Below are positions 48,315-54,891 of a stretch of DNA of 64,000 bases, piece by piece. Source of the stretch: Oceanobacter mangrovi (GTDB lineage Bacteria > Pseudomonadota > Gammaproteobacteria > Pseudomonadales > Oceanobacteraceae); NCBI RefSeq assembly GCF_019740315.1, contig NZ_JAHXZR010000012.1:102356-166355 (forward strand), in the 5' to 3' direction. Position 1 is the stretch's first letter, and each line of letters opens with the position of its first letter. Under the pieces are notes generated by a model that worked only from the letters and a program-made list of their open reading frames with translations, was not told the origin of the DNA and did no database searches. The translations under genes were made by a program, and so were the position numbers.

Positions 48315-48908
48315 ATGGATCGTGAAATTCAGGCGTCCTTTTTGCTATTGATTCGTAAGGCAATACAGGAACACAGGAATTTATTGATTCGCTTCAGATC
48401 CGGTAAGCAGATGGTAATTCTGGGCAAAGAGCAGTTATTTCTGCAATCCGGTTGCTCGCTGGAGGAACTGGTTGCTGCCACTCCCGCTTCAACTCTGGTG
48501 AGAAAACTGTCCGACAGCAGTGAGGCTGTAACGCTAACCCGCCAAAAAGGGCGTGAGCTCAGTGAATTACAGTGGATGCTGGCGTATGAAATATCTGCTG
48601 GTCGTATGCTGTTTGATGCCCGGGATACCGATATATTCACGCTCAATCGCTGGCCCAACTTTACTCGCTTACCGCATTCCGACAATTGCTTGCGTATGGC
48701 AGCCCTGCTCGGGCGACGAGCCACTTCGGTTGCTCTGGTTGCCAAAATGCTCAAGGTGCCATTGAGTCAGGTACGGCAGTTTTATGTCGCCGCACGGGAA
48801 GCTGGCTATACCGAAGCGCTCCGCAGCGCCGAAGTCATCGACTTGCAGCCTGCGATTCAACAGCGATCGCTGATCAGCTCATTGTTAATGAAGCTGAAGA
48901 GAGCCTGA
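48315..48908 (+). CDS. Unknown protein heading the GTPase/Roadblock operon
   Basis: I do not recognise this protein (197 residues from ATG 48315; a TTG at 48276 would add 13). The N-terminal part (about 1-60) has alternating strands and helices, with LLIRFRSGKQMVILGKEQLFLQSG resembling a small beta domain. The C-terminal region (about 115-165, CLRMAALLGRRATSVALVAKML and then VPLSQVRQFYVAAREAGYTEAL) reads like a helix-turn-helix or PATAN/DUF4388-type winged helix. Those folds often accompany small GTPases with Roadblock proteins. GAGG lies nine bases before 48315. It is followed four bases later by the GTPase gene, so they act together. DNA or protein binding is an inference. Confidence 0.8.
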   Translation: MDREIQASFLLLIRKAIQEHRNLLIRFRSGKQMVILGKEQLFLQSGCSLEELVAATPASTLVRKLSDSSEAVTLTRQKGRELSELQWMLAYEISAGRMLFDARDTDIFTLNRWPNFTRLPHSDNCLRMAALLGRRATSVALVAKMLKVPLSQVRQFYVAAREAGYTEALRSAEVIDLQPAIQQRSLISSLLMKLKRA

Positions 48909-48912
48909 TTTC

Positions 48913-49440
48913 ATGCATCACAAAATTATTTTTACCGGCCCTGTTGGAGCGGGTAAGAGCACGGCGATTGCTGCGATCAGTGACAAGCCAGTGGTGACGA
49001 CCGAAGCCCGTGCCAGTGACGAAGTGAGTCTGCGGAAGCAAACAACGACTGTTGCAATGGACTATGGCGTATTGCAGCTGGCTGATGGCCAGAGTGTGCA
49101 CCTCTATGGCACGCCGGGACAACAGCGCTTTGATTACATGTGGGAAATTCTCAGCCGCGGTGGTCTGGCGCTGGTGATTCTGCTCGACAACAGTCGTGAG
49201 GACCCTGTCGCGGACATGGTGTTTTATCTCGACAAGTTTCGTGCCCTGTTGCAGCGGCGGCCGGTTTGTATCGGCGTTACCCGAATGGATCTGGCTCGCT
49301 CTCCCCGTTTACACAGTTATCAGCAGAAGCTGGCAGAAATGGGCATCAAGGCACCGGTTTTTGAAGTGGACGCCAGAAAACCGAATGATGTCAAAACCCT
49401 GGTTCGCAGTATCTTGCATATTCTTGCGATCGGCTCCTGA
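48913..49440 (+). CDS. Rab/MglA-like small GTPase
   Basis: The 175-residue protein has the P-loop GPVGAGKST (about 9-17), the switch-II motif YGTPGQQRFDYMW with the D of DxxG replaced by G as in the COG2229 bacterial GTPases, and the base-specificity motif VTRMD with a following DARK. It is the catalytic switch of the operon, cycling between GTP and GDP. In Myxococcus MglA and the Streptomyces conservon GTPases this type pairs with Roadblock proteins acting as GAPs or scaffolds, as the three Roadblock-like genes downstream suggest. The stop overlaps the start of the next gene by one base. Confidence 0.9.
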   Translation: MHHKIIFTGPVGAGKSTAIAAISDKPVVTTEARASDEVSLRKQTTTVAMDYGVLQLADGQSVHLYGTPGQQRFDYMWEILSRGGLALVILLDNSREDPVADMVFYLDKFRALLQRRPVCIGVTRMDLARSPRLHSYQQKLAEMGIKAPVFEVDARKPNDVKTLVRSILHILAIGS

Positions 49441-50768
49441 TGGACAAAGTGTTGTCGCTGGCAGGTTTTGGTGTCGGCATCGGTGAACGTACGATTCTGG
49501 GTTCCATTGATATGGACATAGGTGCCAGGGGAGTGACCTGCCTGTTTGGCCCCAGCGGCTCTGGTAAATCAACCCTGTTGCGCACTCTCGCTGGCCTCAA
49601 CGACGGCAACCCCAATTTGCGTACATGGGGCTCTGCGCTCTATTTGGGGCGGCCATTGGGAAGTGCGGAGCGCCCCGGTATGGTGGTGCAGAGTGCGCGC
49701 TTGTTGGCTGCCAATGTTTTGCAAAATGTCCTTTATGAAGTACCAGAACGTCACAGCCTGGGGCTGGCCCAGCAACGAGATCTGGCAACTCGGCTGCTAC
49801 AGGAATGGCAACTGCCCGAACTGGTCGACAAACTCAATGAAGCCGTCATCAATCTTGATCTGGCTACCAGCCGGTGCCTGGCGATTTTGCGTATTTGCGC
49901 GGCTTCTTCGCCCCTGATTTGCCTTGATGAACCCACAGCCAGGCTGAATCAGCAGGATGCCCGCAAGGTGCTGGACGTGATTCGTTTGCAGGCTGAAAAA
50001 CGGAGTGTGTTACTGACGTTGCACAATCAGGAGCATGCCGAATATCTCGATGGTCAGTCGGTGTTGATGGCTGGCGGTTTTGTTCGTGAAACCGCTGCTT
50101 CACGGGCCTTGTTCAAGGCTCCGCAAACCGAGCTGGCAGCGACCTTCGCCAGAACCGGATCTTGCTGTGTGCCATCGCCGGATTCTCGTCCCGAAGAACT
50201 CGAGCCGGGCAGTCTCAAGCCGCTGCCGTTACCCGCCGCAGCAGGTAACTACGTCAGCGACAGTTTTGGTCCGCGTGGCTTCCAGTGGATTATCAAAGGT
50301 GTATTGGCTGGAACCCCAAGACCCGGGGTCTTCCATGATGAAGAGTACGACATCAAATCACTCAAACAGGTTGAAATCAGCCATCTGATTACCCTGACGG
50401 AGCCGCCACCAAAAGAAGCTTCAGTCAATCAGCAGTTGCTGGCTCGTTACGGCATCGGTAACAGCTGCTTTCCGATTCCGGACATGCGCGCGCCAACCTG
50501 CCAACAAGCCGTGGCTATCTGTCAAACAGTGGATCAATTGCTGGCCGCTAATGAGCGGGTTGCGGTGCATTGCAAAGCGGGTATGGGCCGCACCGGAACC
50601 ATTCTGTGTACCTACCTGATCTGGCAGGGACATGATGCCATCAGTGCTCTGGAGCAGGCTCGTAATATCGAACCCAGATGGGTGCAGTCAGAGGCTCAGG
50701 TGGCATTTCTGGAAGCTTTTGCGAGTGATCTCAAATCGTTACGGAAGGAATTGATGAATGAGCGATAA
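49440..50768 (+). CDS. Fusion of a degenerate ABC-type ATPase with a dual-specificity/tyrosine phosphatase
   Basis: This 442-residue protein joins two enzymes. Residues 1 to about 225 are an ABC ATPase: Walker A GPSGSGKST (37-45), a Q-loop in GMVVQSARLL, Walker B LICLDEP (D163, E164) and the H-switch LTLHNQEHA (H195). The signature, normally LSGGQ just before Walker B, is LDLAT here, so the usual nucleotide sandwich is unlikely. A linker follows. Residues about 270-442 are a phosphatase like DUSP23: FQWIIKGVLAGTPRPG, a general-acid loop FPIPDMRAPT (D348) and the active site VHCKAGMGRTG (Cys378, Arg384). It lies between a small GTPase and Roadblock-like genes in one operon, so a signalling role is likely. 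I do not recognise this fusion as described. Confidence 0.9.
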   Translation: MDKVLSLAGFGVGIGERTILGSIDMDIGARGVTCLFGPSGSGKSTLLRTLAGLNDGNPNLRTWGSALYLGRPLGSAERPGMVVQSARLLAANVLQNVLYEVPERHSLGLAQQRDLATRLLQEWQLPELVDKLNEAVINLDLATSRCLAILRICAASSPLICLDEPTARLNQQDARKVLDVIRLQAEKRSVLLTLHNQEHAEYLDGQSVLMAGGFVRETAASRALFKAPQTELAATFARTGSCCVPSPDSRPEELEPGSLKPLPLPAAAGNYVSDSFGPRGFQWIIKGVLAGTPRPGVFHDEEYDIKSLKQVEISHLITLTEPPPKEASVNQQLLARYGIGNSCFPIPDMRAPTCQQAVAICQTVDQLLAANERVAVHCKAGMGRTGTILCTYLIWQGHDAISALEQARNIEPRWVQSEAQVAFLEAFASDLKSLRKELMNER

Positions 50769-51459
50769 CCGTTGGGATCTCGATCAGGATGGCGATGACG
50801 AATTTATCGATGACGGCTTTGTAGCAAACAGTCAGGTCGATAATAGCGACGGTTTTGAGCTGTCGTCGGACAGTAGCCAGGTCCTTTTTCAGGAACACTT
50901 TGATGGTGATGATCTGATGGTTGCTATCGATGTTGTGGATGTATCACCAGGACCTGAAAGCAGTATCAAACAAGTAGTCGAGCCTGTTGCCGTGATACCG
51001 GCAGCGGTTACGGCCTTATCACAATCGTGTAATAGCAAAGAGAGAAACCCAATGTCTGAGTTTGATGACGTGATTGCCAAGGCAGTCGCCAGTATTCCTG
51101 AGTGTTTGGCTGCCGGGGTAGTGGATCTGGGCAGTGGTATGTTGCTTGGCGTCAAAACCGTGGATTCTCATCCACAGGAAGTACTGGATCTGTTGTCTGC
51201 CGCAACTCATGACCTGTTTCAGGGGCCCAATGTGGTGACCATTGAAAATATCTTCAAGAAGGCTCGTGGTCTGGAACTGGATAACTTCCACTATTTCAAG
51301 GAAGTGATTGTTAACTCGGAAAACCTCATCCACGTTTTTATTCGGGGCAAACAGAACCCGGACTACGTCTCTACGTTTGTCTGCCGACTGTCCGCCAACC
51401 TGGGTATGGTGTTGACCAAGGCTCGTGCTCAGGTGCCATTGATAGAAGCAGCAATCTGA
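50758..51459 (+). CDS. Roadblock-like protein with acidic N-terminal tail
   Basis: Residues 1-98 of this 233-residue protein are acidic and low-complexity, rich in D, S and V (WDLDQDGDDEFIDDGF), and look disordered. Residues about 99-233 have the alternating pattern of a Roadblock/LC7-like fold: CLAAGVVDLGSGMLLGVKTV, a helix, then EVIVNSENLIHVFIRGKQ and a final helix. An ATG at 51051 begins the folded part behind AGAGAGAAACCC, so a shorter second product could be made from an internal start. The gene overlaps the phosphatase gene by eleven bases. It probably scaffolds or tunes the GTPase and could be a phosphatase substrate, which is inference. Confidence 0.82.
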   Translation: MSDNRWDLDQDGDDEFIDDGFVANSQVDNSDGFELSSDSSQVLFQEHFDGDDLMVAIDVVDVSPGPESSIKQVVEPVAVIPAAVTALSQSCNSKERNPMSEFDDVIAKAVASIPECLAAGVVDLGSGMLLGVKTVDSHPQEVLDLLSAATHDLFQGPNVVTIENIFKKARGLELDNFHYFKEVIVNSENLIHVFIRGKQNPDYVSTFVCRLSANLGMVLTKARAQVPLIEAAI

Positions 51460-51530
51460 TATGCCATTTTCGGGCGTCGATCTCCGATTCTTGCACTTCG
51501 GGGCATGCCGTCCTGGCTATAACAATCTTG

Positions 51531-51555
51531 CAGCTGGACTGGCTCCAGCTGTTTT
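51531..51555 (+). terminator. Terminator-like hairpin within the GTPase operon
   Basis: CAGCTGGA (51531-51538) pairs with TCCAGCTG (51544-51551) with a five-base loop, followed by TTTT and a second short T run. It lies 28 bases before the start of the next Roadblock gene and could lower its expression or separate two transcripts. Confidence 0.6.
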
Positions 51556-51582
51556 CGGCTTTTAATTGAGGAATTGTCTGTG

Positions 51583-51963
51583 ATGGCAACAGTAAATCAG
51601 TCGGCTATTCGGTCGCTGCTGCGTCGGCTCAAGACGACTACTCATGGCGATATTCTGGGCTCTGCCCTGGTATCTACAGATGGTTATCTGATGGCCTCGG
51701 ATATTCGTGAATTTATTGATGATGACCGTTTCTCGTCGATGTGTGCCTCGTTGTTGGCTCTGGCTGACCACCTGCTGAATGAAGTGGATATTGGTGTGAT
51801 GCAACAGGTCATGATCATGGGAAGTGACGGCTTTTCCGTACTGACCTACGCGGGTCCGGATGCGGTGTTGGCCTTGTCCGCCAGCCCCAAAGCCATGCAG
51901 GGACGAGTATTGATGGAGTCCAAACGCACTGCTGGTGAAATCGCGGCTTTGTTGGCCGGTTAA
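51583..51963 (+). CDS. Roadblock/LC7-domain protein 1
   Basis: The 126-residue protein is a complete Roadblock/LC7 domain: a first helix (AIRSLLRRLK), the strand motif GSALVSTDGYLMAS, the long helix DDRFSSMCASLLALADHLLNEV and the strands QQVMIMGSDGFSVLTYAG and AVLALSAS. In MglB-type systems such domains are dimeric GTPase-activating or regulatory partners. I take ATG at 51583 with GAGGA ten bases upstream. GTG at 51580 and TTG at 51574 are in frame and cannot be excluded. It ends 29 bases before the second Roadblock gene. Confidence 0.9.
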   Translation: MATVNQSAIRSLLRRLKTTTHGDILGSALVSTDGYLMASDIREFIDDDRFSSMCASLLALADHLLNEVDIGVMQQVMIMGSDGFSVLTYAGPDAVLALSASPKAMQGRVLMESKRTAGEIAALLAG

Positions 51964-51992
51964 CGGCGGTCAAATCAATGGGAGAGATTTAA

Positions 51993-52349
51993 TTGTTAGC
52001 TGCAATACAGGAACAACTCGAACAGTTAGCGAATCGGTCAGACGACTTGCTGGTCTGCATGGTAGTTTCAACCGACGGCTTGGTCATTGCTCATCATGGT
52101 AATGTCAAGGACCCAGATTTGTTTGGTGCCTACTTTTTTGAGCTGAAAGTCGTATGTGAAAAAATCATCACCGAGCTTGATTGTGATGAAATCACCGAGA
52201 TCTATATTCGATCGAAGACCGGAGCCGTCACGCTGTTACCCATCTTCGACAAGGGGTATCTGGCCTGTTTGTCCAGCGTCAAGATGAACGCTGGCAAGGT
52301 ACAGATTCTGGCCTGGAAGCACGCTCAAAAAATCTACCAGTTGCTATAA
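51993..52349 (+). CDS. Roadblock/LC7-domain protein 2
   Basis: The 118-residue protein is a compact Roadblock/LC7 domain with LLVCMVVSTDGLVIAHHG, a helix with CEKIITEL, and the strands AVTLLPIFDKGYLACLS. The start is a TTG at 51993 with GGGAGAG eight bases upstream; no ATG is available. Having two related but divergent Roadblock proteins plus a third Roadblock-like protein suggests a hetero-oligomer, as in Ragulator or the MglB-RomR type partnerships. This is the last gene of the operon. Confidence 0.88.
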   Translation: MLAAIQEQLEQLANRSDDLLVCMVVSTDGLVIAHHGNVKDPDLFGAYFFELKVVCEKIITELDCDEITEIYIRSKTGAVTLLPIFDKGYLACLSSVKMNAGKVQILAWKHAQKIYQLL

Positions 52350-52471
52350 CTCCCAGTAGCTCTGAATGCTCTGGTATCGCACAGGGAAAGCTGACTATTC
52401 CTCTCGGCTGGTTGGCAAAGTGGACAATTTGAACGACAATTCCGGCTTGTTGATTTTAAATTGAAAGTTCA

Positions 52472-53098
52472 ATGATCTCCCTCGATACCGCCATGATCTT
52501 TTTCCCGATTGCTATCCTGATGGCGATGGCTCCGGGTCCCGATAATATTTTTGTGTTAACCCAGTCTGCCGTGCACGGTCGTCGCACCGGTTTGCTGGTC
52601 TTGCTGGGTTTGTGTACGGGTCTGATGGGCCACACTGCGGCGGTGGCTATGGGGGTTGCGGCTATTTTCCAGACCTCTGAAATGGCTTTTACCGTACTGA
52701 AGCTGGTGGGGGCTGTGTATCTGGCCTGGCTGGCCTGGCAGGCGTTTCGCTCAAAGGCCGGTAGTCTGGATGCGGATACTGAGGGCAATAAAAGTGCTTG
52801 TTCGCTGTATCTGCGTGGCATCGTAATGAACCTGACCAATCCCAAGGTCGCGATCTTTTTCCTCGCCTTTCTGCCACAGTTTGTTGATCCGGCCCAAAGC
52901 TCAATTGCCGGTCAGATCATCATGCTGGGAGTGTTGGCGATTATTGCCACACTGCTGGTATTCACGGCAATTGCCTTCGGCGCCAGCATGATTGGCGAAA
53001 AGCTCAAGCGTTCAGCCGCAGCCCAGCTGTTGCTGAATCGGGTTGCCGGTACCGTATTCGGTGCGCTGGCGCTTAAACTGGCTCTGGCTGACCGTTAA
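52472..53098 (+). CDS. LysE/RhtB-family amino-acid exporter
   Basis: The 208-residue membrane protein has the LysE/RhtB start MISLDTAMIFFPIAILMAMAPGPDNIFVL with a PGPD motif in helix 1, and NPKVAIFFLAFLPQFV in the middle. Six helices are visible. Members export amino acids such as lysine, arginine, threonine or homoserine lactone with proton exchange. The substrate is unknown. It is 122 bases after the Roadblock genes with no visible shared regulatory link, so I treat it as separate. Confidence 0.9.
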   Translation: MISLDTAMIFFPIAILMAMAPGPDNIFVLTQSAVHGRRTGLLVLLGLCTGLMGHTAAVAMGVAAIFQTSEMAFTVLKLVGAVYLAWLAWQAFRSKAGSLDADTEGNKSACSLYLRGIVMNLTNPKVAIFFLAFLPQFVDPAQSSIAGQIIMLGVLAIIATLLVFTAIAFGASMIGEKLKRSAAAQLLLNRVAGTVFGALALKLALADR

Positions 53099-53116
53099 GT
53101 CGGTCTCGCCAGTCCT

Positions 53117-53147
53117 GTCTGATGCGGGCCAGCCGCCCGCATCAGAC
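53117..53147. terminator. Convergent hairpin between the LysE and MetE-like genes
   Basis: GTCTGATGCGGG (53117-53128) pairs perfectly with CCCGCATCAGAC (53136-53147) with a seven-base loop. There is no T run on either side, so termination is plausible but not certain. Confidence 0.65.
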
Positions 53148-53163
53148 CCGCATTCTGGTGGTG

Positions 53164-54357
53164 TCAGCCCCATACCTTACGCGCGACTCGCTGTACCAGC
53201 GCAATCTTGTCCCACTGCTGTTGTTCCGTTAGCTCGTTGCCTTCCTCTGTCGAAGCAAAACCACACTGGGTGCTGAGATAGAGATTTTCCAGTGGTACGT
53301 AGCGAGCTGCTTCCGCTATCCGGGCTTCAATATCGGCAGCAGATTCCAGCGCCGCTGTTTTCGACGATACCAGCCCAAGAACGACTTTCTTGCCTGGCGC
53401 CAGATGACGCAGCGGCTCAAAGTTGCCAGCCCGTTCAGTATCAAACTCCAGATAAAAGGCACTGACGTCTTCGTGTCCCAGCAGGACTTCTGCAACCGGT
53501 TCATAACCACCGGCGGCACTCCAGGTTGAACGATAGTTGCCCCGACAGACGTGGGTGGTCAGCTGCAAATCAGTGGGGGCAAGACTGATGGCAAGATTAT
53601 TCACTGTCAGCAAGGTTTGCTGCAGGGGCAGGGTTGCGGTCAGATGATCGAAGGCGGCTACCGGGTTGCAACAGGCGCAGCCTGGTTCCGGGTTAGCGGC
53701 CTTTCGGGCAACTGCTGGGTCGGTCAGCATGCCCCAGGTACAATCGTCGAGTTGCAGATTACGGCAGCCAGCCCAATAGAGTTCGCGGATAAAGCTCTGA
53801 TAAGCCTTGGCGATATCGGCAAGCAGGTCGTTCTGATCCGGGTAAATCGCGCGGGTTGATTCGATATTGCAGGGACGTTGTAACTCTTTCAGAAATTGCG
53901 CCGGAGCCGGAATAGTCAGCCGTGGCAAGCACTGGTCATCGGCCAGACTGGCGAGAAAACGGAAATGGTCAATGAACGGATGATTGTCACCGCTGATTCG
54001 GCCGTTTAAACGGGCGCTTTCAGCGCGGGTGTTCATTCCGGCAAACTGATAGCCCTTTTCAATCGCTACCTTCTCAACGCCCTGCAGCCCCCACATAAAA
54101 TCCAGATGCCACCAGCTGCGGCGAAATTCGCCGTCCGTAATTACCCGTAGACCAGCGGCTCGCTGCTGCACGACCAGCTCTCGAATGGCACGATCTTCAA
54201 CTTCGCCCAGTTGTTCGGCCGAAATTTCGCCACGTTCAAAACGACTGCGGGCCAGCTTGAGGTAGTGAGGGCGCAGGTAGCTTCCCACCACGTCCGCCCG
54301 AAACGGTGCGCTGATTGGCGTGTGATCAAGAGGGCTGGCGGTGCTGGTTTGGGTCAT
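53164..54357 (-). CDS. MetE-C-like methyltransferase
   Basis: The 397-residue protein resembles the C-terminal catalytic half of cobalamin-independent methionine synthase, as in the YxjG/YxjH type stand-alone proteins: FRADVVGSYLRP, RVITDGEFRRSWWHLDF, LQLDDCTWGML and CRGNYRSTWSAAGGYEPVAEVL. The zinc-ligand pattern His/Cys/Glu/Cys is represented by THVC and the later TQCGF. These enzymes move methyl groups to homocysteine or a related thiol, sometimes without folate. The exact acceptor is unknown. Its leader holds a long hairpin with a terminator-like end, so expression may be controlled by attenuation. Confidence 0.84.
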   Translation of the reverse strand: MTQTSTASPLDHTPISAPFRADVVGSYLRPHYLKLARSRFERGEISAEQLGEVEDRAIRELVVQQRAAGLRVITDGEFRRSWWHLDFMWGLQGVEKVAIEKGYQFAGMNTRAESARLNGRISGDNHPFIDHFRFLASLADDQCLPRLTIPAPAQFLKELQRPCNIESTRAIYPDQNDLLADIAKAYQSFIRELYWAGCRNLQLDDCTWGMLTDPAVARKAANPEPGCACCNPVAAFDHLTATLPLQQTLLTVNNLAISLAPTDLQLTTHVCRGNYRSTWSAAGGYEPVAEVLLGHEDVSAFYLEFDTERAGNFEPLRHLAPGKKVVLGLVSSKTAALESAADIEARIAEAARYVPLENLYLSTQCGFASTEEGNELTEQQQWDKIALVQRVARKVWG

Positions 54358-54404
54358 GGCTGGAATCCTGAGGCAGCTCTATGGAAAGGCGTCCAGCATA
54401 AAAA

Positions 54405-54449
54405 CCTCAACCTGAAAAACCAGTGATGTTTTTTCAGAAAAAGTTGAGG
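54405..54449 (-). promoter_or_regulatory. Leader hairpin of the MetE-like gene
   Basis: CCTCAAC (54405-54411) pairs with GTTGAGG (54443-54449) and CTGAAAAA (54412-54419) with TTTTTCAG (54430-54437), separated by a five-A bulge. On the minus strand the stem is followed directly by TTTTTATG, so it resembles an intrinsic terminator between promoter and gene. Confidence 0.6.
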
Positions 54450-54632
54450 CTAATTCATGATGGCTATTAGCCGGGCAGTTGCCAAATTGGACGTTCGGGT
54501 GCGAAACGACATTTTATGGATTAACGGGCAGGTATTAATCGGTATATCACAGACGTTTGACTGAGTGGTCAGCTCGGTTTTTGTGCAGGCCAGATACTTT
54601 ACTGATCGTTTAGTGAGCAGGTTGTTGGCCGC

Positions 54633-54652
54633 TAATAACAAGATTGTTATTA
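54633..54652. repeat. Perfect palindrome upstream of amtB
   Basis: TAATAACA (54633-54640) and TGTTATTA (54645-54652) flank AGAT. The site is symmetrical enough for a dimeric repressor. Its binding protein is unknown. Confidence 0.55.
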
Positions 54653-54730
54653 AAGCCCTTGCTGGCAAGGGTGAGGAACAACCGGAGGTTCCGATGACAA
54701 GCGCCAGTGTCCGCATTGTTGGTCGAAAAA

Positions 54731-54747
54731 TGCACCAGCCCGGTGCC
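54731..54747 (+). promoter_or_regulatory. NtrC-type binding site
   Basis: The plus strand reads TGCACCAGCCCGGTGCC, with GCACC and GGTGC arms around five bases, close to the NtrC consensus. It lies only 10 bases upstream of the sigma-54 promoter, closer than most enhancers. Confidence 0.6.
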
Positions 54748-54756
54748 CCTAAGCCA

Positions 54757-54771
54757 TGGCATACAGATTGC
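54757..54771 (+). promoter_or_regulatory. Sigma-54 promoter of amtB
   Basis: TGGCATACAGATTGC carries the invariant GG (54758-54759) and GC (54770-54771) with ten bases between, matching the -24/-12 sigma-54 pattern. The predicted start near 54783 leaves about 110 bases before amtB. Confidence 0.72.
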
Positions 54772-54891
54772 GACAGCCATCGCGCATTTTCTCTGCTCGT
54801 CAGAGCCAGCCGATTTCGTGCCGGGGAGGAGGTACGGAATCGCCAGTGCTGGCCGCCAATTACTACAACTATTCAAGAAAGAGGAATCTGT

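Larger units (their letters stand above)
54358..54891. other. Intergenic region between the MetE-like gene and amtB
   Basis: This 534-base region contains divergent regulatory DNA: a leader hairpin for the minus-strand gene, a palindrome, an NtrC-type site and a sigma-54 promoter, all listed separately. A longer frame would extend amtB upstream to 54565, but it crosses these elements and lacks a ribosome site. No other gene is supported. Confidence 0.6.

Noticed and set aside
51497..51523. Possible internal promoter before the Roadblock genes (TATAAC with a TTGCAC upstream)
   Set aside because: Spacing between the hexamers is about 21 bases, too long for sigma-70; left as unproven.
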